Positions 1 through 7,671 of a stretch of 64,000 bases of DNA are shown one piece after another. Numbering within the stretch: the stretch's first letter is position 1; every line of letters starts with the position of its first letter. Location: the NCBI GenBank assembly GCA_035772405.1, contig JAYKKM010000379.1:643501-707500 (forward strand), read 5' to 3'. This stretch comes from Chrysogorgia sp. JL179-B06. Taxonomy: Eukaryota > Cnidaria > Anthozoa > Scleralcyonacea > Chrysogorgiidae. The notes under the pieces were generated by a model. The model did not search any database. It had not been told where the DNA came from and was given only the letters and a program-made list of their open reading frames with translations. Position numbers and translations under genes: made by a program.

Positions 1-108
1 CTGTTTTAGAGCGTCTGATAGTAGTTGTTCCAACTCTTCTATCTGACGAGTTTGGTAAGAGAGTGTCTCTATCAAGTTACGCTTTTTATCAAATTCCATA
101 TCCATAGT
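1..108 (-). CDS. Small coiled-coil protein, start rebuilt by deletion, cut by window edge
   Basis: This is the E1 counterpart of the 49-residue protein at 57733-57882. It reads from an ATG at 108 leftwards off the window and is rich in K, E, Q and L with heptad-like spacing, so a short coiled coil is likely. Its original start and first residues are gone: E1 lacks about 847 bp present in E2, and the join near position 99-101 creates a new ATG (M-D-M-E-F). It overlaps the tail of the next gene (89-262) in another frame. The function is unknown; small charged proteins of this kind are common in Polintons. Whether this rebuilt version is expressed cannot be told. Confidence 0.45.
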
Positions 109-262
109 TAAAACTATCGTCCTCACTTGTGACTCTCTCTCTCATCTTCCTCTCTTTGGCTGCTTTAGATATAGCAGCCAAGCGTTTGCCTGCCTCTACT
201 CTCTTAGGGTCTTTGACCTTTGTTGTCGACGTTATAATAGGTACGGACTCACTGTCAGTCAT
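89..262 (-). pseudogene. Truncated basic membrane protein (57 aa), deletion fusion
   Basis: The first 54 residues match the intact 97-residue protein at 58569-58862: a basic segment with KDPKRVEAGKRLAAISK followed by an acidic stretch ending in FNYGY. The 847-bp deletion in E1 then replaces the transmembrane half with two foreign codons and a stop. The start follows a TATA-like motif, ACGTATAGTATAAG, directly upstream of ATG on the minus strand. Without its membrane segment the product is probably non-functional or altered. Confidence is high that this is a remnant, because E2 carries the full version. Confidence 0.7.
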
Positions 263-276
263 CTTATACTATACGT
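263..276 (-). promoter_or_regulatory. TATA-like motif at start codon
   Basis: On the minus strand the motif ACGTATAGTATAAG directly precedes the ATG. The same motif, ACGTATAATATAG, sits before the E2 homologue at 58862. It belongs to the element-wide pattern of TATA-like sequence immediately upstream of starts. Confidence 0.5.
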
Positions 277-320
277 GATGTCTTGTTACAGATGACCTCA
301 CTGTCGTCTCGCAGGTCGTC

Positions 321-1124
321 TCACAGATAGAGTATTCGATGAAAATATCTTTGATGATTATACAGTGTGGTTTCACTCTTAAATCTCCTATTGCAGTACT
401 CACACAGAACTCTGGAGTCTCTCATATATGTCTCTATGAAATGTATTATCTCATGTTGGTCTGAGGATAGTAATGTGTTGTACCCTTGTGATCTTAGTCT
501 CCTTAATACCCTCATCTGGTTATTCCTAATAACCCCATTACCTTTCGGTGTTTTGAACTCTATAGCAAAACCATTGTATCTCTTGTGTAGTTGTGGAACT
601 ATCAAATCTGGTTGCCCACCACTGTAACCTTTCTTCCATCCATCTATTCTTTTAGCAGATGTATCTTGGTACTCTCCCAACCCTGGGTTAACTATTGTTG
701 GATGGTACTCTCTAACGTACTTCACAATATCATAGTGTAAGTCTGTCTCGTTCATGATTGACAGTTGGTTATGTTGTGTGTACTGGCCCGTCTTTCTAAT
801 AGATGGTAGGACTTCTGTGAATACCCATTTTTGAAACTTCTTAGCTGACTCGAGTTTCGACGAAAATATTAGAGCGTAGATTCCTGGTTCTGATAAGTAT
901 ACCGTATGTGGTTGTGAGTTTAAAGGGGGGTCTGATTCCGACCCCCCTTTAAATACCTCTTGTTTGACCTTATATTCGTCGTCGACATAGGTCCTAATAG
1001 CCCATTTAGTATTTTCGTACCCTAGTGCCTTAGCGACTTCTTTTCCGTGGAACCATATATTATCTCCATCTTTAATAGTCGTGACTGAATTGTTCTCGAA
1101 ACTAAATACTTTGGTTAGACTCAT
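321..1124 (-). CDS. BRO-N domain protein with VRR-NUC-like nuclease and C2H2 finger (E1 copy)
   Basis: This is a 267-residue protein. Residues 1-115 resemble the BRO-N DNA-binding domain of baculovirus repeated ORFs and large DNA viruses (GDNIWFHGKEVAKALGY, then FQKWVFTEVLPSIRKTG). Residues about 130-225 look like a VRR-NUC/PD-(D/E)xK-type nuclease: GGQPDLIVP, then EFKTPKGNG and a downstream Q. The C terminus has a C2H2 finger (CEYCNRRF...HQRYFH). I start at ATG 1124 because it follows a TATA-like motif; the codon before it is GTG. It is the last complete gene of the minus-strand block, 200 bp from its upstream neighbour with a hairpin between them. A role in DNA processing or regulation is inferred. 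The E2 copy (58920-59723) is intact and differs mainly in the BRO-N half. Confidence 0.8.
   Translation of the reverse strand: MSLTKVFSFENNSVTTIKDGDNIWFHGKEVAKALGYENTKWAIRTYVDDEYKVKQEVFKGGSESDPPLNSQPHTVYLSEPGIYALIFSSKLESAKKFQKWVFTEVLPSIRKTGQYTQHNQLSIMNETDLHYDIVKYVREYHPTIVNPGLGEYQDTSAKRIDGWKKGYSGGQPDLIVPQLHKRYNGFAIEFKTPKGNGVIRNNQMRVLRRLRSQGYNTLLSSDQHEIIHFIETYMRDSRVLCEYCNRRFKSETTLYNHQRYFHRILYL
919..953. other. Perfect 14-bp-stem hairpin inside the BRO gene
   Basis: The arms are TTTAAAGGGGGGTC (919-932) and its exact reverse complement (940-953), with a 7-nt loop TGATTCC. The same position in E2 (59518-59552) keeps the stem through three paired changes. It lies within the coding sequence at about residues 58-69. 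Confidence 0.85.
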
Positions 1125-1146
1125 CACCTATACTATACCGTATGTT
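1125..1146 (-). promoter_or_regulatory. TATA-like promoter motif of the BRO gene
   Basis: On the minus strand CATACGGTATAGTATAGGTG leads directly into the ATG at 1124. It shares the TACGGTAT core with the bidirectional promoter at 4531-4547. Confidence 0.5.
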
Positions 1147-1211
1147 TTATTTTAAGGTTCAAAGTGGTGATTCTCTTAAGAAAGTAACCGCTTAGCACAA
1201 ACACACGGTCT

Positions 1212-1240
1212 GACCAGCACCCTGTTTTAGGGTGTTGGTC
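1212..1240. terminator. Intergenic hairpin, possible transcript 3' end signal
   Basis: The arms GACCAGCACCCT (1212-1223) and AGGGTGTTGGTC (1229-1240) flank a GTTTT loop; one pair is a G-T wobble. It sits in the 204-bp space between the end of the 170-aa gene and the start of the BRO gene, both on the minus strand, so it would be transcribed in the 3' untranslated region. The E2 equivalent (59813-59841) keeps the stem. A termination or processing role is inferred by analogy with the hairpin signals at mimivirus transcript ends. Nothing else is seen in this intergenic stretch. Confidence 0.5.
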
Positions 1241-1328
1241 AAAACGAGCTAATTGATGATACCTCTGAGCATCTACTCTTGGAACTTGTCGACTGACACA
1301 CCACTGGTTCTTACGTGTAGACCTGTGT

Positions 1329-1841
1329 TTAAAGGGAGGTCGGAGTCGGACCCCCTTGTGTCTCGTATACTTTACTGTACCTTTTCACCATTCCGTTGAT
1401 TGGTGGGCATAAGTCAGTCACATTATCGTCCAACACTTTAACGTCTGATAGAAACATTGACTCGTTGTAAGGAAGACCTCTAAGATATGATCTTAGTTGT
1501 GTCAGTATCTTTTTGTAGCTAGTGTGAGCAAACTTGCAATGCTCCACTCTACTCGTCAGATTGGATTTAGCCAAGTAGCCTTGGATGATCACACCAGGAC
1601 CACTAATACAAGCAATGATTAGAGGGTTAGCGGTTATCGATCCAGCTACAATCCCTACTGTCGTTAACCCTATGCTAGTCATGTTTAACGATAGTTTAAC
1701 TTTCTTCAACCTCTTGTATTTCCATTTGTAACAGGCTTCTAGTTTATGGTAGTACGCGTACAAGCGTTTGAGCTCTAGCACCTCTTCCTCTGACATATCC
1801 TTTGATATGTGATTGAAAACAACAACTGACTTCTTCCTCAT
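1329..1841 (-). CDS. Small two-helix membrane protein (170 aa)
   Basis: The N-terminal half is charged and helical (EEEVLELKRLYAYYHKLEACY). It is followed by a hydrophobic hairpin at about residues 50-90 that is rich in G, I and V (GLTTVGIVAGSITANPLIIA) and likely forms two membrane helices. The C-terminal part is soluble and contains a conserved-looking LDDNVTDLCP stretch. The overall plan resembles small SLATT-like membrane proteins, but I cannot assign a family. The start follows TAAGATAT directly, and that motif overlaps the stop of the lectin-fold gene upstream, so the genes are tightly packed. The last 15 codons include an imperfect hairpin. The E2 homologue is frameshifted. The function is unknown; a virion membrane or pore role is possible. 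Confidence 0.7.
   Translation of the reverse strand: MRKKSVVVFNHISKDMSEEEVLELKRLYAYYHKLEACYKWKYKRLKKVKLSLNMTSIGLTTVGIVAGSITANPLIIACISGPGVIIQGYLAKSNLTSRVEHCKFAHTSYKKILTQLRSYLRGLPYNESMFLSDVKVLDDNVTDLCPPINGMVKRYSKVYETQGGPTPTSL
1332..1357. other. Hairpin related to the one in the BRO gene
   Basis: Arms AAGGGAGGTC (1332-1341) and GACCCCCTT (1349-1357) pair with one bulged A around the loop GGAGTCG. The core, AAAGGG-GGTC-(loop)-GACCCCC, resembles the hairpin at 919-953. It lies in the last codons of the 170-aa gene. The E2 equivalent is less well paired. Confidence 0.5.
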
Positions 1842-1846
1842 ATATC

Positions 1847-2794
1847 TTAGCTCACATCATATTCCTTCATCATATCTCTACCAACTAATATTATGTCTCG
1901 GCTCGCCATGTAACCAGAGACAATCCTCACACCGTAGAACTCTATCAAAGACGGGTACTTGTAGGGTGCGAGTGGTATTTTTGGTCGATGCACTCCAAAG
2001 ATCGTTACGTAAGGAGACCCTATCTCTTCGTAATTAGCTGTGAAGTCTGAGTCTGTTGATCTTATATTGTTCACCTTAACGTAGGAGTTACCCATCCGCC
2101 AATGTATTGATATCATATGTCTCTTGGTGGTGTCGATGTTATTTGGGATTGTACACGTGTACTCCTTTGCTGGAGAGCCACCACCATATGATAATTTATC
2201 ACCTCCTCTGTATCCTATGTATTTGTCCCACGACCCATCATCGTTTGAGATGATCGCCTCCCAATCTTTAGTAGAAACCCTCATGACTAACCTCACTACC
2301 ATAAAAACAGATATGTCACAGTATTGCATACGTGGACAGTTAAAATGCACTCCAGCTTCAAGTGGAATTGGAGTCAATTCAGGGGATAGGAAGCTATGAC
2401 CATTGCTAACACCAATAATAGGACCATACGTTGGATCGTATTGCACTAACATGTTCGTTTTATCTCTAATGGTTTTCACTTTATTTGTTCCACTGTGGTA
2501 CTCCACCATACTCACAGCATGCTTTGTGACGTTAAAATCAAATATAGCGTTATAGGACTGCGTTCTAAAGTATTGCGATAAGTATACGGACTCCAACACT
2601 TTTTTACTGATAGCATCCAAATCATCTTCTGGATCTGCTATGTTTTTGATTGCCCTGAACGCCATATCTATATTTCCAGACATCCTCCCACCGCTCACAC
2701 TTAATTTAGGGTCACTGTCTAGATGTCTCTTCGCTCTTCTTAATATTTTGTCTCTCTCGTAGTCTCTGTCCTCAAATCCATAACTTAGACTCAT
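1847..2794 (-). CDS. Concanavalin A/laminin G-like protein, candidate attachment protein
   Basis: This is a 315-residue protein. Residues about 120-310 have the pattern of a ConA-like jelly-roll: FMVVRLVMRVS, a W followed by SNDDGSWDKYIGY, then HMISIHWRMGNSYVKVN and a terminal strand-rich segment, IEFYGVRIVSG. The N-terminal 110 residues are charged and helical. I chose the ATG at 2794, not the in-frame ATG at 2809, because it directly follows TTATAACATA; this motif also contains the stop of the preceding 575-aa gene. Lectin-fold proteins on virus-like elements often bind host glycans, so a fibre or attachment role is inferred. There is no signal peptide. The E2 copy (60454-61411) has several frame breaks. 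Confidence 0.6.
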   Translation of the reverse strand: MSLSYGFEDRDYERDKILRRAKRHLDSDPKLSVSGGRMSGNIDMAFRAIKNIADPEDDLDAISKKVLESVYLSQYFRTQSYNAIFDFNVTKHAVSMVEYHSGTNKVKTIRDKTNMLVQYDPTYGPIIGVSNGHSFLSPELTPIPLEAGVHFNCPRMQYCDISVFMVVRLVMRVSTKDWEAIISNDDGSWDKYIGYRGGDKLSYGGGSPAKEYTCTIPNNIDTTKRHMISIHWRMGNSYVKVNNIRSTDSDFTANYEEIGSPYVTIFGVHRPKIPLAPYKYPSLIEFYGVRIVSGYMASRDIILVGRDMMKEYDVS

Positions 2795-2806
2795 TATGTT
2801 ATAACA
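2795..2806 (-). promoter_or_regulatory. TATA-like motif overlapping the stop of the upstream gene
   Basis: On the minus strand TTATAACATA directly precedes the ATG at 2794, and its TAA is the stop codon of the gene upstream. This shows how tightly promoters and gene ends overlap in this block. Confidence 0.45.
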
Positions 2807-4530
2807 CATATTTACTTACTAAGTATCCAGACACAGCCGAAACCACTAGAACTAGCCCCAACTCTGTCGTGTTGTCACCTGGTGTCACTTCTAGACGACG
2901 TTCTTGATGTGTCACCTTTGGTTTGTCAAGTGTCTCCAGACGCTCTCCACCTTCCTGGTGTGCCACGTTTGATGTCACCAAACGATTCGTCACCTTTGGT
3001 TTGTCAAGTGTCTCCAGATGCTCTCCACCTTCCTGGTGTGCCCACGTTTGATGTCACCAGACTATTCGTCACCTTTGGTTTGTCGAGTGTCTCCAGATGC
3101 TCTCCACCTTCTTGGTGTACTTTCTTGACTTCCGTCGTTTTTGTGTAGTTTAACCCACTGTTTACTCCAAACTTCATACTCTGTGTAGCAGTCTTTAGCA
3201 GGTTGTTGTACCCAGCGATCTTGTTCTTGAGGATTACCACGTTACTTGGCATTAGCCACGTAGACGGTGACAGCGCAAGATTTTGGACAACGTTGGTGTC
3301 TCTAATCGACTTGTTCATGTTGAGAATCCACGTTGACACGTCGTAGTTTATAACACTATCCTCCACCAGCTTTCGAAACTCTTGTTGAGTCTCAAGACTA
3401 CCTGCGGAACCACCAACGATTGACACACGTGTTCTCGCTTGTGCACCAAGTGTGGAGTAAACGAAGGCTTCTATAGACTGATTTAGGTATTGTCGCCCAA
3501 TGTTGGTAAAACCATTCGACGTCAGAGGAACGTATCGTTTATAGTCGTTCTTAACGTCGTTAATCGTGAAGACTCTCTCCTCACCTGTTGTACCGTCAGC
3601 AAGGACTTTACCTTGGTAGTAATGTTTTTTAGGAATCTTGTCTGTCTTACCATACAATTCTCCAGCATCAAACTCTCTACTTATCGATCTCATACTCTCA
3701 CCACCTTCCATCCTTCTGAGAAGTCTTCTGATGGTAAAGTACAGATGAAACCTCATTACACTAGTGATAACAGGGTGAACTTCTTGCGAGGGTGACAAGT
3801 GTTGTAACGACACTCCACAACAGAAACTTGCACAATACGTTGCAAACACGACCCTATAGTAGCTCTCGTTGTCGTCCCACTTTGACTTTGTCTTTGACGT
3901 GGTGATTTGTAATATTGGTAGCTTTGAGAAAAAGTAGTTCTTTTGATTAACAAAGACTCTAAAGTTATTCACTGGGTAGTTCAACACGTTTTCCGTCGGA
4001 TAGCCATCCCAAAGTCCCCAGTGGTTCTTGCGACCTTTCGGTAATGGTTGGATAGTTCCACCAGATAGCCATATTTTTGGAAACTTGTCGTCGTGACTTT
4101 TTGTAGACTTGTTGTTGTGTAACCAAATCCACATGCTCTTGTCGTTTTTGAAGGTATCACTAGTTATGTTAGTGCTTATGATGTCGTTGTTTCTAAAATA
4201 TATGTCAACGCCATTAACCTCACCATCTTGTGAGACAGTTGGATCGAACTCAAACTTACTCAAAGTGATGTCAGGGTACTTTTTCACTAGATTCAGCCTA
4301 GCCACGCGTACGGCGTTAGCTATCTCTTTTTGGTTAGCTATCATTGGTTTGTTTATCGTTAGATACTTAGTGTACTCCGGGTTACTCTTAAACCTACTCG
4401 AGTCTATCGAAACGTCACCAATATTAGTTTTCGTCACGAAGAATATATGTATATGCATATTGTCGTCAACGTCAAGAAAAAACCTATTCTTGTCAGCATA
4501 AGGATACTTTCTTTTGAACGCATCCATCAT
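2799..4530 (-). pseudogene. Large protein with C-terminal anchor, one frameshift (E1 copy)
   Basis: An open frame of 508 codons (4530-3004) is followed in another frame by a tail ending in a hydrophobic segment, LGLVLVVSAVSGYLVSKYVL. E2 joins the equivalent parts in one frame and has one C fewer at the position matching 3041-3043, so E1 has a one-base insertion there. The full product would be about 575 residues. The N terminus starts MMDAFKRKYPYADK, and the middle contains a Cys-rich stretch (YCASFCCGVSLQHLSP). Near the C terminus are tandem 26-residue repeats with HQEGGEHLETLDKPKVT. I do not recognise a family; a virion structural or membrane-tethered role is possible. It shares the 17-bp divergent promoter with the 214-aa gene. 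The frameshift could be a real mutation or a sequence error. Confidence 0.65.
2913..3119. repeat. 78-bp in-frame minisatellite, about 2.6 copies
   Basis: Units begin CACCTTTGGTTTGTC at 2913, 2991 and 3070; the second is 79 bp because of the extra C near 3042. 78 bp equals 26 codons, so copy-number change keeps the frame. The equivalent E2 array has its units at 61525 and 61603, one fewer. Confidence 0.85.
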
Positions 4531-4547
4531 AACATACCGTACGTTAT
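4531..4547. promoter_or_regulatory. 17-bp bidirectional promoter between divergent genes
   Basis: Only AACATACCGTACGTTAT separates the ATG of the minus-strand 575-aa gene from the ATG of the plus-strand 214-aa gene. It contains the palindrome CGTACG and a TACGGTAT core that recurs before the BRO gene. E2 carries it twice, at 63066-63082 and 63335-63351, because of a tandem duplication. Confidence 0.6.
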
Positions 4548-5192
4548 ATGAGAGTGGTAGTATTGATTAGTGGTTCAACGAAAACTGTAGACCTACCAGA
4601 GTCAACTCTAGCAACTAACTCAGACCCTTACTTACTAGTGAAGGAGGCAACCATCTTTTGGGACTACGTTAACGTAACCGCAGCTAACAACAAGATAACT
4701 TATAACAGTAATAACCACGTTTTTAGTCCTGGGTACCACACCTTTAAAATGATCGCCGACGACTTTAGAGAGTTAGGAGCCGTGAAGCTAGTGGCTAACA
4801 GACATGACTCGACGTGTACGATAACAACTGATCAACAAATAGAACTGTTTAAATTTGGACAACTCTTGGGATTTGATGAAAACACTACAATAGCCACCAC
4901 AAAAACCAGTCCTAACGTTGTGAACGTTAACAGAGGACTGAAATACATACAAGTAACATCTAATGTTGTGGACAGATCTAAGAACATAGTTAATGGTAGC
5001 AAAAGTGGTTGTATCGCAATACTGCCAATAACTAGCACACAGACATTAAAGGGCTCTGTACAACATTTTGGTGTTGGATCGAAAATCCCAATAAACAAAG
5101 GAGTCGTCAACCAACTAGAGTTCAAGATAACAGATCAGGATGACAACAGTGTTAGCGTTGGTGAGGTGCTGTTAGATTTACACATCATGTAG
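4548..5192 (+). CDS. Small beta-rich protein (214 aa), possible minor capsid protein
   Basis: The protein is dominated by alternating hydrophobic strands, with few charged helices, no signal peptide and no membrane segment. Features include FWDYVNVT near the N terminus, a central GLKYIQVTSNVVD, a GSVQHFG motif and a C-terminal PINKGVVNQLEFKITDQDD followed by a last strand, VLLDLHIM. This fits a single jelly-roll or penton-like virion protein, which Polintons usually encode, but the assignment rests on composition and context. The start is fixed by the divergent promoter. The stop, TAG, overlaps the promoter of the integrase gene 6 bp on. The E2 copy is frameshifted near its end. Confidence 0.5.
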   Translation: MRVVVLISGSTKTVDLPESTLATNSDPYLLVKEATIFWDYVNVTAANNKITYNSNNHVFSPGYHTFKMIADDFRELGAVKLVANRHDSTCTITTDQQIELFKFGQLLGFDENTTIATTKTSPNVVNVNRGLKYIQVTSNVVDRSKNIVNGSKSGCIAILPITSTQTLKGSVQHFGVGSKIPINKGVVNQLEFKITDQDDNSVSVGEVLLDLHIM

Positions 5193-5197
5193 TGTAT

Positions 5198-6283
5198 ATG
5201 GACATAGAGCAAGAACTAAGAGATATTTACTACAACCCGTCAACTGGTTACCAGTCTGCCGAGAGGCTGTACCAAAAGGCACAAGAAGACGGTCTAAACG
5301 TTAGTAGGGTAAAGATAAAGGACTGGCTAAAATCTCAAGACACGTACACTAGGTACAAACCAGTTGTTAAGAAACATAAGTTTAGACAAACGTTTGTTGA
5401 CTATCTGGGTGAGCAGATACAGATGGACTTGGTCGATATGGGCAAGTACAAGCATAAGAACAACGGGTACTACTGGATACTAACAGCCACTGAGATCCTT
5501 AGTAGGTATGCTTTCGCAATACCCGTCTATAGGAAAGACACGAAAAACATGACTAAGGCTGTCGCAAAGTTACTAGAGAAGGCTAAGGTTAGATTTGGCG
5601 AATATCCAAAGCTGGCTCAGTTTGACGACGGTAAGGAATTCTATAACGTTGGTGTGAAGGATCTATTGGATAAACACGATGTTAAGTACTTCAGCACGAA
5701 CTCCGATAAAAAGGCAGCAGTCGTGGAACGGTTTAACAGAACACTCAAGACGTCTATGTGGAAGTACTTCTACAGTAAAGGAACGTACAAGTGGATTGAC
5801 ATTCTAGACCAGCTTGTTGAGAATTACAACAATACCAAACACAGTACTATTCTAATGAAACCTAAAGACGTGAGCAAGAAAAACGAAAACGAAGTATGGA
5901 CGACGTTGTTTGGACACCATTTCGGTGACTACCCACTACCAAAGCTCAAAGTAGGTGAGACTGTCAGGATATCAAAGTACAAGAGCGTATTTGCAAAAGG
6001 GTACGAGGCTAACTTCACTGAGGAGCTGTTCAAAGTGACAAAGGTCGTACGTGGTGACCCTACTGTGTACGAGATAGAGGACCATGAAGGGGAACTCATC
6101 ATTGGTAAGTTCTACGAGGAAGAGTTGTCAGCTGTTGATAAAAAAGACGATGTATATAAAGTTGAGAAGATAGTGAAGAGAAAGAAGGTGGGAGGTAAGA
6201 AAATGGTCTTAGTCAAGTGGCTTGGCTATGACAGTAAACACAACTCATGGATACCAGAGAGTGATATTCAAAACATTGAGTAG
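5198..6283 (+). CDS. Polinton integrase with chromodomain
   Basis: A 361-residue retrovirus-like integrase that would join element ends to host DNA in the nucleus. The N terminus (YNPSTGYQSAERLYQKA) is the helical domain usual in Polinton integrases in place of a clear HHCC zinc site. The catalytic core shows D77 (QMDLVDM), D143 (FDDGKEF) and E177 (VVERFNRTLK). A small beta-barrel region follows. Residues about 315-361 form a chromodomain: YKVEKIVKRKK, then LVKWLGYDSKHNSWIP. Chromodomains on integrases bind methylated histone H3 and can steer insertion into heterochromatin. I use ATG 5198, not the in-frame GTG 5192, because it follows GTAGTGTAT and avoids overlap with the upstream stop. All key residues are present, so it looks functional. 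Confidence 0.93.
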   Translation: MDIEQELRDIYYNPSTGYQSAERLYQKAQEDGLNVSRVKIKDWLKSQDTYTRYKPVVKKHKFRQTFVDYLGEQIQMDLVDMGKYKHKNNGYYWILTATEILSRYAFAIPVYRKDTKNMTKAVAKLLEKAKVRFGEYPKLAQFDDGKEFYNVGVKDLLDKHDVKYFSTNSDKKAAVVERFNRTLKTSMWKYFYSKGTYKWIDILDQLVENYNNTKHSTILMKPKDVSKKNENEVWTTLFGHHFGDYPLPKLKVGETVRISKYKSVFAKGYEANFTEELFKVTKVVRGDPTVYEIEDHEGELIIGKFYEEELSAVDKKDDVYKVEKIVKRKKVGGKKMVLVKWLGYDSKHNSWIPESDIQNIE

Positions 6284-6289
6284 TATATA
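6284..6289 (+). promoter_or_regulatory. TATA-like motif between integrase and membrane-active gene
   Basis: GTAGTATATA runs across the integrase stop (TAG) and leads directly into ATG 6290. Confidence 0.45.
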
Positions 6290-7649
6290 ATGGCTGAAGG
6301 AGGGTTCGATGAAATCGAAATGCAAGATCGTGACAAGTTTAAGAAGTATACGGACGAGGAGTTAAAACGCGAACTCGAGATACTTAACTGTTGCTACGCC
6401 TGTAGAAGGTGAAACAGATCAAGAATACTCTGGTAGACTCATCAAAATCACCAGGGTGGAAGTAGAGATAGAGACTAGAGTCATAAAACGTAGAGTACAA
6501 GACAGAATCAGACATGCGGAGACATCATTCACAGGTAATGATGATGGTAAGACAGTAACAATAACTGGAGAGGATAAAGGGAGTGTCACGTCTGATGGTA
6601 TCCCAAACCCAAAGTACGACAAAAGGTCATACAATACGTCAGTAACAAGAGATAGAAAGCAGTTTCTATTGGACCATCTTGGTGTTAGTGTTAAAGTTGG
6701 GGATGGAGAAGCCTCGCAGAGTGTGATAGCAAATATGAAAATAATGTTTGGTGTTAAAGGTCTTCCTATAGGGTTAGAGTTTGGGGGAAAGAAAGTTATG
6801 GTGTCAAAAGGGAAGTCTATAGTGTACAGCTACGCTAAAGATTCACTGGAAGATGTCGAGAACTTTAAGAGTCTGTTAAGTAGAGCTGTTGAGGAGCACA
6901 GACTAACTTTAACTGCGATGGTTGAGGAAATTAACGGCGACAACACAATCCCAGATAACGTATCAGAAGACATAGTATCTAACACAAGCGAACAGCTACA
7001 AGACAGAGTCGAACAAAGAGTGGAGAAACTCGTAGAAACGTCGCAAGGTATCTTCGTTAGTGAACAAGAGATTAGGGAGTTCGCTGGCTCTCTCAACCCA
7101 AAAGGATCAACTGATGTTAAGACAGAGTCGCTAGATGCACTAGGCGACCAATATAGACTCATGTCTATCGTCGAGCCAGACCCTCTAAAAGAACAATTCT
7201 ATAAGAGTGTTAGTGACACAGCTTACTTGAAGGCAGATAGCATCCGTATCGAGAACAACACGAGACCAGAACACAACGAGGCAATAGGTGTGTTAAAAGA
7301 CGAGGTTGAGGGTAATGATCTAAATAGACTTGATAGGTTTAAAAAATGGGCAAGGGAAAACTTAGTTGGAATAAGTGCTATATCAATCTCTATAGCCGGG
7401 ATAATAACTACCATAGTAATATCAGCTAGGAGTGTTATCGTCAAAGGTGGTCAAGCACTTGGAAAACTAGGAAAAGCTATAGCTAATCTAGCCGCAAAGG
7501 CTGGCCCTCTACTGGCTGGACTGCTAAACATGGTGGCGACTGCGCTAAAGTGGGGAGCTGCAGGCATATCTTGGTTAGCGTCTAATTTATGGATCCTAGC
7601 GATAGCACTAGCTTGGTTCGTCTACGATCAGTACAAACAGAGGAAATGA
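6290..7649 (+). pseudogene. Membrane-active virion-type protein with one early frameshift
   Basis: An ATG at 6290, preceded by the usual TATA-like motif, opens 40 codons that stop at about 6412. A second frame, open from about 6366, carries the rest to 7649. The switch must fall between 6363 and 6412, so one base appears gained or lost. The long part is acidic and helical. It ends in a hydrophobic region (residues about 295-395 of the long frame): a membrane helix, then a glycine/alanine-rich amphipathic stretch with GKLGKAIANLAAKAGPLLAG, and a second helix ending FVYDQYKQRK. This tail is like those of membrane-disrupting minor capsid proteins. It sits between integrase and capsid genes. The exact function is unknown. 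Confidence 0.55.
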
Positions 7650-7655
7650 AACATG

Positions 7656-7671
7656 CGTTATAATATATAGT
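7656..7671 (+). promoter_or_regulatory. TATA-like promoter motif of the capsid gene
   Basis: CGTTATAATATATAGT directly precedes ATG 7672. It is the clearest plus-strand example of the element-wide start motif. Confidence 0.55.

Noticed and set aside
367..627. Plus-strand open frame opposite the BRO gene
   Set aside because: It is a shadow of the conserved minus-strand gene; it has no promoter motif and no recognisable domain.
5198..6283. Retrovirus or LTR retrotransposon integrase
   Set aside because: No reverse transcriptase, gag or LTRs are present; the neighbours are Polinton capsid, ATPase and family B polymerase genes.
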